64,000 nt of DNA, from the NCBI GenBank assembly GCA_963422775.4, contig CAUJSJ030000037.1, positions 62,001 through 126,000 on the forward strand. The letters are read 5' to 3'. The notes under the pieces are model-generated. The model saw nothing but the letters and a program-made list of their open reading frames with translations. It made no database searches and was not told where the DNA came from. Shown here piece by piece: positions 35,225 to 43,686 of this stretch (its first letter is position 1; every line of letters starts with the position of its first letter). The translations under genes were made by a program, and so were the position numbers. Source of the DNA: Pelomonas sp963422775 (lineage in GTDB: Bacteria > Pseudomonadota > Gammaproteobacteria > Burkholderiales > Burkholderiaceae_C).

Positions 35225-36529
35225 TTATTTCAAGCGCAATTCGGCAGCTCGCGCGTGGGCCTGCAGGCCCTCGCCGTGAGCCAGCTCGGACGCGATGCGG
35301 CCCAGGCTCTGGGCGCCCGCTTCGCTGACCTCGATGAGGCTGCTGCGCTTCTGGAAGTCGTAGACGCCCAGCGGCGACGAGAAGCGCGCCGTGCTGGCGG
35401 TGGGCAGCACATGGTTGGGCCCGGCGCAGTAATCGCCCAGGCTCTCGCTGGTGTACGCGCCCATGAAGATGGCGCCGGCATGGCGCAGCAGCGGCTCCCA
35501 GGCTCCAGGCTCGGCGGCGCTGATCTCCAGGTGCTCGGGCGCGATGGCGTTGCTGATCTCGCAGGCCTCTTCCATGGACCGCGTCAGGATCAGCGCGCCG
35601 CGGCCTTCCAGCGAGGCGCGGATGACGGCCTCGCGCGGCAGCGTGGGCAGCAGTCGCTCCATGCTGGCCCGCACGGCGTCGAGGTAGGCCGCGTCGGGGC
35701 TGAGCAGGATGCTCTGGGCCAGCTCGTCATGCTCGGCCTGGCTGAAGAGATCCATCGCCACCCAGTCCGGCGGCGTCGTGCCATCGGCAATGACGAGGAT
35801 CTCGCTGGGGCCGGCAATCATGTCGATGCCGACTTGGCCAAACACATGCTTCTTGGCCGAGGCCACATACGCATTGCCCGGGCCGGTGATCTTGTCGACG
35901 CGCGGCACGGTGGCCGTGCCATAGGCCAGCGCCGCGACAGCCTGCGCGCCGCCGATGGTGAACACGCGGTGCACACCGGCGACGGCAGCGGCGGCCAGCA
36001 CCAGCGGGTTGCGCACGCCGTCCGGCGTGGGCACGACCATGATGATTTCCTGCACACCGGCCACGTGGGCCGGAATCGCGTTCATCAGCACGCTGCTCGG
36101 ATAGGCCGCCTTGCCGCCGGGCACGTACAGGCCCACGCGGTCCAGCGGCGTGACCTTCTGGCCGAGCAGGTTGCCGTCGTCGTCGCGGTAGCTCCAGCTC
36201 AGGCCGCAGGCTTGCAGCTGGCGCTCGTGATACGCGCGGACGCGCATTGCCGCGGCTCCGAGCGCGTTGCGTTGCGCGGGCGTGATCGAGCCAAGTGCTG
36301 CCTGCAGCTCGGACTGGCCGATCTCCAGCGCCGCAACGCTGTCGGCCTTCACGCGGTCGAAGCGGGCGGTGCAGTCCAGCACGGCGGCGTCACCGCGGGC
36401 CCGCACATCGGCCAGGATCTCGGCGACGCGGCCCTCGATGGCGGCATCCGTTTCGGCCGACCAGTGGCGCAGGCGTTCGAATTCGGCGGCGAAGTCGGCG
36501 GCGGCGGTCGAGAGTTGGCGGAGCTTCAT
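35225..36529 (-). CDS. hisD: Histidinol dehydrogenase
   Basis: Zn-dependent enzyme for the last two oxidations of histidine synthesis, 434 residues. Visible motifs are YVPGGKAAYPSSVLMNAIPA, FTIGGAQAVAALAYGT, DKITGPGNAYVASAKKHVFG and DMIAGPSEILVIAD, with the C-terminal catalytic EHLEISAAEPG and zinc-ligand region GPNHVLPT. It overlaps hisG by 4 nt. Confidence 0.97.
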   Translation of the reverse strand: MKLRQLSTAAADFAAEFERLRHWSAETDAAIEGRVAEILADVRARGDAAVLDCTARFDRVKADSVAALEIGQSELQAALGSITPAQRNALGAAAMRVRAYHERQLQACGLSWSYRDDDGNLLGQKVTPLDRVGLYVPGGKAAYPSSVLMNAIPAHVAGVQEIIMVVPTPDGVRNPLVLAAAAVAGVHRVFTIGGAQAVAALAYGTATVPRVDKITGPGNAYVASAKKHVFGQVGIDMIAGPSEILVIADGTTPPDWVAMDLFSQAEHDELAQSILLSPDAAYLDAVRASMERLLPTLPREAVIRASLEGRGALILTRSMEEACEISNAIAPEHLEISAAEPGAWEPLLRHAGAIFMGAYTSESLGDYCAGPNHVLPTASTARFSSPLGVYDFQKRSSLIEVSEAGAQSLGRIASELAHGEGLQAHARAAELRLK

Positions 36530-37182
36530 GCGATGGCCGAGGCGAAGGCGTCGATGAGGGGACGAAGGGTGGTGCGCTTGAGCTTGAGCGCGGCCTGGTT
36601 GACGACGAGGCGGGACGAGATGTCCATGATCTGCTCGACCTCGACCAGCTTGTTCGCACGCAGCGTGCCGCCGGTGGAGACGAGGTCGACGATGGCCTCG
36701 GCCAACCCCGTCAGCGGCGCCAGCTCCATCGAGCCGTAGAGCTTGATGAGGTCGACGTGCACACCCTTGTCGGCGAAATGCTGGCGGGCGATCTCGGTGT
36801 ACTTGGTGGCCACGCGGATGCGCGAGCCCTGCTTGACAGCGGCGGCGTAATCGAAATCCGCGCGCACGGCCACACTCATGCGGCAGCGGGCGATCTTCAG
36901 GTCCAGCGGCTGGTACAGGCCGTGCGAGCCGCCCTGTGCCAGGGCCTGCTCGTGCAGCACGTCGCGGCCGGCCACGCCGAGGTCAGCGCCGCCGTACTGC
37001 ACATAGGTGGGCACGTCGCTGGCGCGCACCAGCACCACGCGCACGCCGTCACGGTTGGTCGGCAGGATGAGCTTGCGCGAGGTCTCGGGGTCTTCGAGCA
37101 CCTCGATGCCGGCGGCGCGCAGCAGCGGCAGCGTCTCTTCGAAGATGCGGCCCTTGGAGAGTGCGAGGGTCAAACCGCTCAT
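36526..37182 (-). CDS. hisG: ATP phosphoribosyltransferase, short form
   Basis: First enzyme of histidine synthesis. Start at 37182 (MSGLTLALSKGRIFEETLPLL) is preferred because it overlaps the upstream bolA-like stop (ATGA). The 218-residue length is the short form without the C-terminal regulatory domain, which in this class needs HisZ encoded elsewhere. Motifs YGGADLGVAGRDVL and VDLVSTGGTLRANKL (PRPP site) are present. Confidence 0.95.
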   Translation of the reverse strand: MSGLTLALSKGRIFEETLPLLRAAGIEVLEDPETSRKLILPTNRDGVRVVLVRASDVPTYVQYGGADLGVAGRDVLHEQALAQGGSHGLYQPLDLKIARCRMSVAVRADFDYAAAVKQGSRIRVATKYTEIARQHFADKGVHVDLIKLYGSMELAPLTGLAEAIVDLVSTGGTLRANKLVEVEQIMDISSRLVVNQAALKLKRTTLRPLIDAFASAIA

Positions 37183-37421
37183 TTCGCGCTCCATTCTTCA
37201 GGGCTCAGCGTCTTCATGGACAGCGCATGGATCTGCTCGCGCATGCGTTCGCCGAGGGCCGCGTAGACACGCTGGTGGCGCTTGATGCGCGACAGGCCGT
37301 TGAACTCGTCCGACACGATGGTCGCGAAGAAGTGGCGGCCATCGCCCTCGACTTCGAGATGCGCACAGGGCAGCCCTGCGGCAATGAAATCGCGCACTTC
37401 TTGCGGGGTCGGGTCGGCCAT
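37179..37421 (-). CDS. BolA-family protein
   Basis: An 80-residue BolA/IbaG-type protein starting at 37421 (MADPTPQEVRDFIAAGLPCAHLEVEGDGRHFFATIV), with FNGLSRIKRHQRVYAALG near the end, holding the conserved His. Such proteins pair with monothiol glutaredoxins in Fe-S trafficking or act in the acid/envelope response. In related genomes murA often follows this gene; here hisG follows at once with a 4-nt overlap. Confidence 0.9.
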   Translation of the reverse strand: MADPTPQEVRDFIAAGLPCAHLEVEGDGRHFFATIVSDEFNGLSRIKRHQRVYAALGERMREQIHALSMKTLSPEEWSAK

Positions 37422-37449
37422 CAGAGGTCCTCGGTGCAAACCGGGCATT

Positions 37450-38205
37450 TTAGGAACGGATCTTGTAGCCCTTCTTCAGCAGCGACAAAGCCAGCCCTGC
37501 GGTCACCGCGAAGCTGACGCCGACGACGCCCAGACTGATCCACGGCGACACGTCGCTGACGCCGAAGAACCCATGGCGGAAGCCGTCGATCATGTAGAAG
37601 AAGGGGTTCAGGTGGCTGATGCCGAGCCAGAAGCTGGGCAGCGAGTGCACCGAGTAGAAGACGCCCGACAGGAACGTCATCGGCATGATGATGAAGTTCT
37701 GGAAGGCGGCCAGCTGGTCGAACTTCTCAGCCCACAGGCCGGCGATCAGGCCCAGCGTGCCCATCAGGCCGGCGCCGAGCACGGTGAACAGCAGCACCCA
37801 CAGGAGGTTGTCCAGCCCCGGCGGCGCGAACCAGGCGGTGACGAGCAGCACGCCCGTGCCCACCGCCAGCCCGCGCACGACGGCCGCGCCGACGTAGGCG
37901 ACGAACCAGGCCAGCGGCGACAGCGGCGTCAGCAGCAGGAAGACGAGGTTGCCGGTGATCTTGCTCTGGATGAGGCTGGACGAGCTGTTGGCGAACGCGT
38001 TCTGCAGCACGCTCATCATCACGAGGCCGGGGATCAGGAACTGCGTGTAGCCCACGGAGTCGTAGACCTTCACGTGGTTCTCAAGCGTATGGCCGAAGAC
38101 GAGCAGGTACATCACCGCCGTCAACACCGGCGCGCAGACCGTCTGGAAGGCGACCTTCCAGAAGCGCAGGACTTCCTTCTTGAAGAGGGTCGATGCACCG
38201 TTCAT
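37450..38205 (-). CDS. ABC-2 type exporter permease, YadH-like
   Basis: A 251-residue inner-membrane protein with six predictable TM helices (for example FLIPGLVMMSVLQNAF, AGLMGTLGLIAGLWAE and NFIIMPMTFLSGVFYSVHSLP, the family signature). It overlaps the partner ATPase by 4 nt and precedes the bolA-like gene by 28 nt. The YadGH-type exporter substrate is unknown. Confidence 0.92.
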   Translation of the reverse strand: MNGASTLFKKEVLRFWKVAFQTVCAPVLTAVMYLLVFGHTLENHVKVYDSVGYTQFLIPGLVMMSVLQNAFANSSSSLIQSKITGNLVFLLLTPLSPLAWFVAYVGAAVVRGLAVGTGVLLVTAWFAPPGLDNLLWVLLFTVLGAGLMGTLGLIAGLWAEKFDQLAAFQNFIIMPMTFLSGVFYSVHSLPSFWLGISHLNPFFYMIDGFRHGFFGVSDVSPWISLGVVGVSFAVTAGLALSLLKKGYKIRS

Positions 38206-39122
38206 GCGTGCTCTCCCTGCATGATTTCAAGGAACACGTCTTCAAGGTCGGCGCGGCCGATCTCCAGGTCTTCCACCGGGCAGCCCACCTGGCGCAGCGC
38301 GGCCAGCGTCGTCTCGACCTCAGCGGCGTCATGCGCAGTGACCTGCACGATGCGCCCGGTCACCCGGGCCCGCGCCGCAATGTCGGGCGGCAGCACCGCG
38401 TCGGTCTTGAAGCGCAGCATCGTCGACGCCGTGCCGGCCAGCAGCTGCGACGTACGGTCCAGCGCAACGATGCGGCCGGCCTTGAGCATGCCGATGCGCT
38501 GGCACAGGGCCTCGGCTTCCTCGAGGTAATGCGTCGTCAGCAGCACCGTGTGCCCTTCCTTGTTCAGGCGGGCGATGAACTGCCACAGCGTCTGGCGCAG
38601 CTCCACGTCGACACCGGCGGTGGGCTCGTCGAGCACGATGACCGGCGGGCGGTGCACCAGGGCCTGCGCCACCAGCACGCGGCGCTTCATGCCACCCGAC
38701 AGCTGGCGCATGTTGGCGTCGGCCTTGTCGGTCAGGCCCAGGTTGTGCAGCAGCTCGTCGATCCAGGCATCGTTGTTCTGAACGCCGAAATAGCCGCTCT
38801 GGATGCGCAGCGATTCGCGCACGCTGAAGAAGGGGTCGAACACCAGCTCCTGCGGCACGACGCCCAGCGCCTTGCGGGCGGCAGCGTAGTCATCCACCAC
38901 GTCGTGGCCCATGACGCGCACGCGACCCTCGGTGGCCTTGGCCAGGCCGGCCAGCACGCTGATCAGCGTCGTCTTGCCGGCGCCGTTGGGGCCCAGCAAG
39001 CCGAAGAACTCGCCGCGATTGATGTCGAAGCTGACGCTGTCCAGCGCCTTCACCTGCCCTCCCCGGTATGTTTTCTTGACGTTCTCGAAGGAGATGGCGG
39101 GAGAGGAAGTCGAATTTGGCAT
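38202..39122 (-). CDS. ABC exporter ATPase, YadG-like
   Basis: A 306-residue ATP-binding subunit starting at 39122 (MPNSTSSPAISFENVKKTYRGG). Walker A is GPNGAGKTT, the signature LSGGMKRRVLVAQAL, Walker B VIVLDEP and the switch His is in TTHYLEEAE; a C-terminal extension carries GRADLEDVFLEI. It is paired with the ABC-2 permease that follows it and faces a divergent TetR gene. Confidence 0.93.
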   Translation of the reverse strand: MPNSTSSPAISFENVKKTYRGGQVKALDSVSFDINRGEFFGLLGPNGAGKTTLISVLAGLAKATEGRVRVMGHDVVDDYAAARKALGVVPQELVFDPFFSVRESLRIQSGYFGVQNNDAWIDELLHNLGLTDKADANMRQLSGGMKRRVLVAQALVHRPPVIVLDEPTAGVDVELRQTLWQFIARLNKEGHTVLLTTHYLEEAEALCQRIGMLKAGRIVALDRTSQLLAGTASTMLRFKTDAVLPPDIAARARVTGRIVQVTAHDAAEVETTLAALRQVGCPVEDLEIGRADLEDVFLEIMQGEHA

Positions 39123-39183
39123 GGAGCGCGATTCTAAAAGTCGACCTCTGCCGCGCGCTTTTCGCTGCCAGAATGCCCTGAGC

Positions 39184-39843
39184 ATGCTGCCGCCCAAGAA
39201 ACCACGCCGCACCGCCGAGCGCATCCTCGAGGTCACGCTCGACCTCTTCAACAGCTTCGGCGAGCCGAATGTGTCGACCACGCTGATCTCGGCCGAACTG
39301 AAGATCAGCCCGGGCAACCTGTATTACCACTACCCGGCCAAGGACGAGCTGATCAATGCGCTCTTCGGCCGCTACGAGGCCGAGCTGAACGAGCTGCTCG
39401 CCGCCGCTGACAACGTGCGCAATGTGGAAGACGCCTGGCTGTTCTTCCACATGCTCTTTGAGCTGATCTGGAAGTACCGCTTCCTCTACCGCGACCTCAA
39501 CGACCTGCTGTTCAAGAACCGCCGGCTGGAGACGCACTTCCAGACGCTGCTCGCCGCCAAGGAACTCGCGATGCGCCAGGTGCTGTCGGGCCTGCACCTG
39601 GGCGGCGCGCTGAAGATGGACCTGCGGGAAGCGGCACCGACGGCCAACGCGATGGTCGTCGTCGTCAGCTACTGGCTGAGCTACGAATACGTGCGTGACC
39701 CGCGCCGTGCGCTGGAGCCCGACCGCGCCGGTGCGGCGCTGATGCGCGGGGCCTTCCACGCGCTGAGCCTGCTGCTACCCTATCTTGAGCCTGCGTCCAA
39801 GGACCACCTCTTCAAGCTCGCCGGCAACTACCAACAACCCTGA
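39184..39843 (+). CDS. TetR/AcrR-family transcriptional regulator
   Basis: ATG 39184 gives 219 residues. The N-terminal HTH (about residues 6-55) shows RTAERILEVTLDLFNSFGEPNVSTTLISAELKISPGNLYYHYPAKDELINALF. The C-terminal part has the AcrR-type helical core with RRLETHFQTLLAAKELAMRQVL. It is divergent from the ABC exporter genes with a 61-bp gap, so it may control them, itself, or both. Confidence 0.92.
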   Translation: MLPPKKPRRTAERILEVTLDLFNSFGEPNVSTTLISAELKISPGNLYYHYPAKDELINALFGRYEAELNELLAAADNVRNVEDAWLFFHMLFELIWKYRFLYRDLNDLLFKNRRLETHFQTLLAAKELAMRQVLSGLHLGGALKMDLREAAPTANAMVVVVSYWLSYEYVRDPRRALEPDRAGAALMRGAFHALSLLLPYLEPASKDHLFKLAGNYQQP

Positions 39844-39857
39844 AGGAGACAACAGCG

Positions 39858-40631
39858 ATGGCCAAGTGGACTGCCTTTCCCTACGACAACAGCGCCTTCG
39901 TCTACACGCCGGCCACGTTAAAGAAGCACTGGGCCCGGCTGCACGCCGGCGACGCGGAACCCCTTCCCAAGGACGCCGCCGTCCAGCAGGCCTGGATCCA
40001 TTTCCACGCTGGTGATTTCCAGGCCGCCTACGACGCGGGTTTGGCTGCAGGCGGCGCCGGCATCACCGTCGCCAACAAGGCCCAGGGCATCTACGCCAAC
40101 TACCTGGAGAAGAAGGAGAAGGTGAAGCTGGAGATGTTCCTGGAGATCGCCGAGCGCGCCGAAGCGCAGCAGGGCGAGGAGCCCAAGAACCCCAACGCCT
40201 ACTACTGGCAGGCCTACGCGATCGGCCGCTACGGCCAGGGCATCAGCGTGGCCAAGGCGCTCGCTCAAGGCCTGGGCAGCAAGGTCAAGAACGCGCTGGA
40301 GACGACCATCACGCTGGCGCCCAAGCATGCCGACGCCCACATCGCACTGGGCGCCTTCCATGCCGAGGTCATCGACAAGGTCGGCAAGCTGCTGGGCCGC
40401 ACGCAGGGCGCCGACACGGCCACGGGGTTGAAGATGTTCGAGCAGGCCATCAAGCTCAACCCGGCCAGCGCCATCGCGATGATCGAGCGCGCCAACGGCC
40501 TCGTCATGCTGGAGGGCGACAAGCGCATGAAGGAGGCCGAGAAGCTCTACGCCGACGCGGCCGCCTGCCAGGCGATGGACGCGATGGAATTGCTCGACAT
40601 CGAGCTCGCGAAGGAAGAGCTGGAGGAGTGA
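39858..40631 (+). CDS. TPR-like cytoplasmic protein, function unknown
   Basis: A 257-residue soluble protein without a signal peptide, lying 14 nt after the TetR gene with an AGGAG ribosome site. It shows helical repeat pairs such as QAWIHFHAGDFQAAYDAGLAAG and HADAHIALGAFHAEVIDKVG, and ends in an acidic helix. The TPR-like fold suggests a scaffold role; no family name is recognised. Position suggests co-transcription with the regulator. Confidence 0.8.
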   Translation: MAKWTAFPYDNSAFVYTPATLKKHWARLHAGDAEPLPKDAAVQQAWIHFHAGDFQAAYDAGLAAGGAGITVANKAQGIYANYLEKKEKVKLEMFLEIAERAEAQQGEEPKNPNAYYWQAYAIGRYGQGISVAKALAQGLGSKVKNALETTITLAPKHADAHIALGAFHAEVIDKVGKLLGRTQGADTATGLKMFEQAIKLNPASAIAMIERANGLVMLEGDKRMKEAEKLYADAAACQAMDAMELLDIELAKEELEE

Positions 40632-40642
40632 GAGGGGACAGA

Positions 40643-40664
40643 GGACAGGACCTGCGTCCTGTCC
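40643..40664 (+). terminator. Perfect hairpin after the TPR gene
   Basis: GGACAGGAC (40643-40651) pairs perfectly with GTCCTGTCC (40656-40664) around a 4-nt loop CTGC, 12 nt after the TPR stop codon. No U-tract follows, so it may stop or stabilise the transcript end only weakly. Confidence 0.5.
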
Positions 40665-40678
40665 GACACCTCACGAAC

Positions 40679-40704
40679 GCCTGGCGGCATGCAGGCCGCC
40701 AGGC
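40679..40704. repeat. Second perfect hairpin in the same gap
   Basis: GCCTGGCGGC (40679-40688) and GCCGCCAGGC (40695-40704) form a 10-bp perfect stem with a 6-nt loop. It lies 14 nt after the previous hairpin. It has no U-tract. Confidence 0.5.
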
Positions 40705-40735
40705 ATGATCGAGAAGTAATTCACGGCGGATCCCA

Positions 40736-40761
40736 CGGGTCGTGAACTCCGTCACGACCCG
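40736..40761. repeat. Third perfect hairpin in the same gap
   Basis: CGGGTCGTGA (40736-40745) pairs with TCACGACCCG (40752-40761), a 10-bp stem with a 6-nt loop, about 85 bp upstream of the next start. It could be an operator or an mRNA structure of the following gene. Confidence 0.5.
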
Positions 40762-40845
40762 CTCTCCCGCGCTTTCGGGGGTGCAAGTCCAGGCGTCGCG
40801 GCGTAAGCTTCGCACCCATCAGCCACCCCCAAACGAGACCGCGCC

Positions 40846-41184
40846 ATGAAGTTCCTGATCCCCGCTTTCGCCGTCGTGACCGTCTTCGCCGCCCAGGCCG
40901 CCAACAACGCCACGCCCGAGCAGGCCGAACTGCGCGCCGAGTGCGCCAAGAGCTACACCGACACCAGCAGCATCGCCACGCCGGTCGCTGCCAACGAGTA
41001 CCAGTTCGTCTACGCCAACGGCAAGTACAAGGGCGAAGCCAAGCCGGGCAAGCTGCTGGCCTGCACTGAGCAGCAGTACGCCGTCTACCTGGACAAGGCC
41101 GACCCCGCCAAGGTGATGACTGCCTACCCGACCGCCGCCGGCCGCCCGACTGCCAAGAAGAAGGCCGAGCCCTTCCGCCTCTGA
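40846..41184 (+). CDS. Small secreted protein, first of a tandem paralogous pair
   Basis: A 112-residue protein with a signal peptide (MKFLIPAFAVVTVFAAQA). The mature part has an early Cys (LRAECAKSY), a Tyr/Asn-rich middle and a second conserved block LLACTEQQYAVYLDKADPAKVMTAYPTAAGRPTAKKK. The same two-Cys layout and the C-terminal block recur in the next gene. No family is recognised. The two Cys could form a disulfide. Confidence 0.75.
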   Translation: MKFLIPAFAVVTVFAAQAANNATPEQAELRAECAKSYTDTSSIATPVAANEYQFVYANGKYKGEAKPGKLLACTEQQYAVYLDKADPAKVMTAYPTAAGRPTAKKKAEPFRL

Positions 41185-41202
41185 GCTGCAGTTGGTCCGC
41201 GA

Positions 41203-41227
41203 AAGGCCGCCCCAGGGCGGCCTTTTT
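41203..41227 (+). terminator. Rho-independent terminator between the paralogs
   Basis: GGCCGCCC (41205-41212) pairs with GGGCGGCC (41215-41222), extended by AA/TT pairs, and is followed by five T. The two paralogous genes are therefore probably separate transcripts. Confidence 0.88.
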
Positions 41228-41305
41228 CATGCGCGCGAAAAAGGTGCATTTGCACGCGCCAAGGCGTAACCTCTGGTTTCTCCCTAGCACGTAAGGAGGT
41301 CCACC

Positions 41306-41659
41306 ATGAGAGCCCTCGCCGCCACCCTTGCCGCTCTGGTGTCCGCCCTACCCGCCCTCGCCGCCAACACGCCTGCGGACCACGCCCAGGCCACGTTGCG
41401 CGACGGCTGCGCGCAGAGCTACGCCAGCTACAGCGCCTACTACCCGCCGGGCAGCCCAGGCCCCGCCTTCACCGGCGAGCGCACCAAGGGCGACAGCCGC
41501 TACTACAACGACGCCAAGCCCTGCGACGAAGCGCAGTACGCGGCCTACCTCGAAAAGGCCGATCCGGGCACCGTCGCGATGGCCTACCCCACCGCAGCCG
41601 GCAAGCCCAAGGCCAAGAAGCCGGCTGGCGCGACAGCGGCGACCACCAAGCCGAAGTGA
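41306..41659 (+). CDS. Small secreted protein, second of a tandem paralogous pair
   Basis: A 117-residue protein with a GGAGG ribosome site and a signal peptide ending LAA-N. It shares with the upstream gene the early CAQSY motif, a Pro/Tyr-rich middle and the block PCDEAQYAAYLEKADPGTVAMAYPTAAGKPKAKK; the tail is rich in Ala/Thr/Lys. It has its own terminator-separated upstream region. Function is unknown; the family looks lineage-specific. Confidence 0.75.
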   Translation: MRALAATLAALVSALPALAANTPADHAQATLRDGCAQSYASYSAYYPPGSPGPAFTGERTKGDSRYYNDAKPCDEAQYAAYLEKADPGTVAMAYPTAAGKPKAKKPAGATAATTKPK

Positions 41660-41663
41660 GGCT

Positions 41664-43103
41664 TCAGGCCTCGTCCCCGCCCCAGGGCAGCATCAGCGAC
41701 AGCAGCAGCAGCTTCTCGAACTCGGGCGCGAAGTTGGCGATGATGGCCTCGGGGTCGGGGCACAGGCCGGTGTCGGTGATGAGGCCGAACTGCACGCGGC
41801 CGGCATAGGTCAGGATGCTCACGCCCATGCCGATGTCGCCGGACTGCGGCACCCAGAACATCACCTTCTCGACCGTCGAACCGCAGAACTTCAGCGCCTC
41901 GGCCGGGCCGGGCACGTTGGTCATCACGGCCGTGGCTTTCCTCGCGAAGATGTTCAGCATCGCGTGCTGCACCGGCTTGATCAACAGGCCTGCCACCGAC
42001 AGCAGGCCGAAGGCCATCACCGGCTGGAAGCTGCCCTTGAGTTCGCTCATGCGCGCGCGAACGGAGTAGAGCCGCTCCACCGGGTTCTCGATGCCAATGG
42101 GCAGCACCAGCGGCACCAGGCCGAAGCGGTTGCCAAGCTGCCAGGCGTGCTCCAGCGGGCGCAGGTTGACCGGCACCATCGCGCGGATCTCCTTGCCCGC
42201 CGGGTCCTCGCCCTTGTCGGCAAGATACTTTCCGATGGCGCCGGCCGCGCAGGCCAGCAGCACGTCGTTGATGGACGCGCCCAGCGCCTTGCCCACCGCC
42301 TTGACCTCATCCAGCGACAGGCTGTCGTCCCAGGCCACCGTTTTGCCCACGCCCGGCTTGCCCTTCAGCCGCGTGTGCGAGTCGTCCGGCATCAGCGCGA
42401 ACGCCGCCACGTCGGACACCGCCTGGTAGCCCATGCGTGCCATCTCCAGCGACGAATCCATCGGCGTGGCGCCGCTCATCATCGCGTCCACACCCTTGCC
42501 CACGCCCTTGCCGGTCAGGCCGATGGCCTTGACGGTCATGTTGGTCATCGGCCGCAGGAAGGCGTCGAGCAGCCAGTCCGTCTCCTGGTGCTCCTCCGGG
42601 GCCTTGGCCGCGCGCTGGGGCGGCGCCTTGCCACCGTCGGTGATGGACAGCATGACGGCGATCAGCGCGATGCCATCGGCAATGCAATGGTGGATGCGGG
42701 CGATCAGCGCGCTCGTGCCGTCGCCCATGTCCTCGATGAGTTGGAACTGCCACAGCGGATGGGCCGGGTCCAGCGCTTCAGAGCACAGCTCGCCGACGCG
42801 CTCGCGCAGCACCTGCTCGCGCGACTCACCAGGCATGGGCAGCGGCACTTCGGCGATGACATGGCGGGCGATGTCGAAGTCACGATCCACCACCCACTGC
42901 GCGCCCAGCAGCACGTCGTCGACGACCTTCTGCCGAAAGCGCGGGTACTGCAGCAGCCGCTCGGCCACGCGCTCGCGCAGCGCGGTCAGCGTGATGCCAG
43001 GGCGGATGGACCAGACCCCGACGATCATCATCAGGTTGGCCTCGGTGTCCATGCGCAGCCAGGCGGTATCCACCTTAGACATGCGTTCGCTCAACTGGCC
43101 CAC
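41664..43103 (-). CDS. Wax ester synthase / diacylglycerol acyltransferase
   Basis: WS/DGAT family, 479 residues, making wax esters or triacylglycerols from acyl-CoA for storage lipid. The catalytic HHxxxDG motif is HHCIADG at residues 138-144; the later conserved NVPGPAEALKFCG and the segment VNDVLLACAAGAI-like SINDVLLACAAGAIGKYL are also present. The start is at 43103 (MGQLSERMSKVDTAWLRMDTE). It faces the acyl-CoA-binding protein gene across a 98-bp divergent gap, which suggests a lipid function of the pair. Confidence 0.92.
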   Translation of the reverse strand: MGQLSERMSKVDTAWLRMDTEANLMMIVGVWSIRPGITLTALRERVAERLLQYPRFRQKVVDDVLLGAQWVVDRDFDIARHVIAEVPLPMPGESREQVLRERVGELCSEALDPAHPLWQFQLIEDMGDGTSALIARIHHCIADGIALIAVMLSITDGGKAPPQRAAKAPEEHQETDWLLDAFLRPMTNMTVKAIGLTGKGVGKGVDAMMSGATPMDSSLEMARMGYQAVSDVAAFALMPDDSHTRLKGKPGVGKTVAWDDSLSLDEVKAVGKALGASINDVLLACAAGAIGKYLADKGEDPAGKEIRAMVPVNLRPLEHAWQLGNRFGLVPLVLPIGIENPVERLYSVRARMSELKGSFQPVMAFGLLSVAGLLIKPVQHAMLNIFARKATAVMTNVPGPAEALKFCGSTVEKVMFWVPQSGDIGMGVSILTYAGRVQFGLITDTGLCPDPEAIIANFAPEFEKLLLLSLMLPWGGDEA

Positions 43104-43201
43104 TGCGTCTCCTCGGATTCGTTATTGGCCGGGCCTAAACTCGGCGGCCCGTCGACCGATTGTCATGAGAATCGACGCCCCTGATCAGCCTGGAGAACCC
43201 C

Positions 43202-43453
43202 GTGAGCCTGAAAGACCAATTCGAAGCCGCCGTTGCCGACTCCAAGAACCTGGCCGAGCGGCCGGACAACATGACGCTGCTCAAGCTGTACGCGCTCTAC
43301 AAGCAAGGCAGCGCCGGCGACGTCGACGGCAAGCGCCCCGGCTTCACCGACATGGTCGGCCGCGCCAAGTGGGATGCCTGGAATGAACTCAAGGGCACCG
43401 GCAGCGACGACGCGATGCAGCAGTACATCGACCTGATCGAATCGCTGAAGTAG
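43202..43453 (+). CDS. Acyl-CoA-binding protein
   Basis: An 83-residue four-helix protein starting at GTG 43202. It has the ACBP pattern DQFEAAVADSKNL, LLKLYALYKQGSAGDVDGKRPGF and RAKWDAWNELKGT, including the Tyr/Lys/Trp residues that bind acyl-CoA in the family. It binds long-chain acyl-CoA in the cytoplasm and could feed the divergent WS/DGAT. Confidence 0.93.
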   Translation: MSLKDQFEAAVADSKNLAERPDNMTLLKLYALYKQGSAGDVDGKRPGFTDMVGRAKWDAWNELKGTGSDDAMQQYIDLIESLK

Positions 43454-43548
43454 TTGGCCCCTCGCCCAGTCTGGCCGCGCTGAACGCCGTTCGACCTGCC
43501 TGGTCGGTCTTGCAGACCGCGCCGCGGCCAGGCCGCAACCGTTCGGCA

Positions 43549-43579
43549 GGCACATGGCGCCCACAGGGCGCCATGTGCC
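43549..43579. repeat. Perfect 14-bp inverted repeat
   Basis: GGCACATGGCGCCC (43549-43562) and GGGCGCCATGTGCC (43566-43579) pair perfectly around a 3-nt ACA loop. It has no U-tract. It lies 95 bp after the ACBP gene, just before repeat copy A. The gap 43454-43709 is otherwise non-coding. Confidence 0.7.
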
Positions 43580-43588
43580 CGGCCTCAG

Positions 43589-43686
43589 CCCCCGAGGGGA
43601 CGGCGATGCTTGCCGGATTGACCGACTAGCACATCGCCTCCCGGCCGGCTTGGGAGCGGCCCGGAACTCGGCGGGCCGCTTCATGC
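43589..43686 (+). repeat. Dispersed repeat copy A
   Basis: This 98-bp intergenic block matches the minus strand of 32562-32657: shared words are GGGGACGGC, ATGCTTGCCGG, AGCACATCGCC, GCCGGCTTGGGAGCGGCCCGG and CTCGGC. Here the internal hairpin (TGCTTGCCGG at 43607 with CCGACTAGCA at 43622) has two mismatches, so copy A looks decayed relative to copy B. It ends 23 bp before the 3' end of the PHA-system gene. Confidence 0.8.

Noticed and set aside
41244..41255. Short palindrome GTGCA-TT-TGCAC upstream of the second paralog
   Set aside because: A 5-bp arm palindrome is expected by chance in a sequence this long; nothing else links it to regulation.
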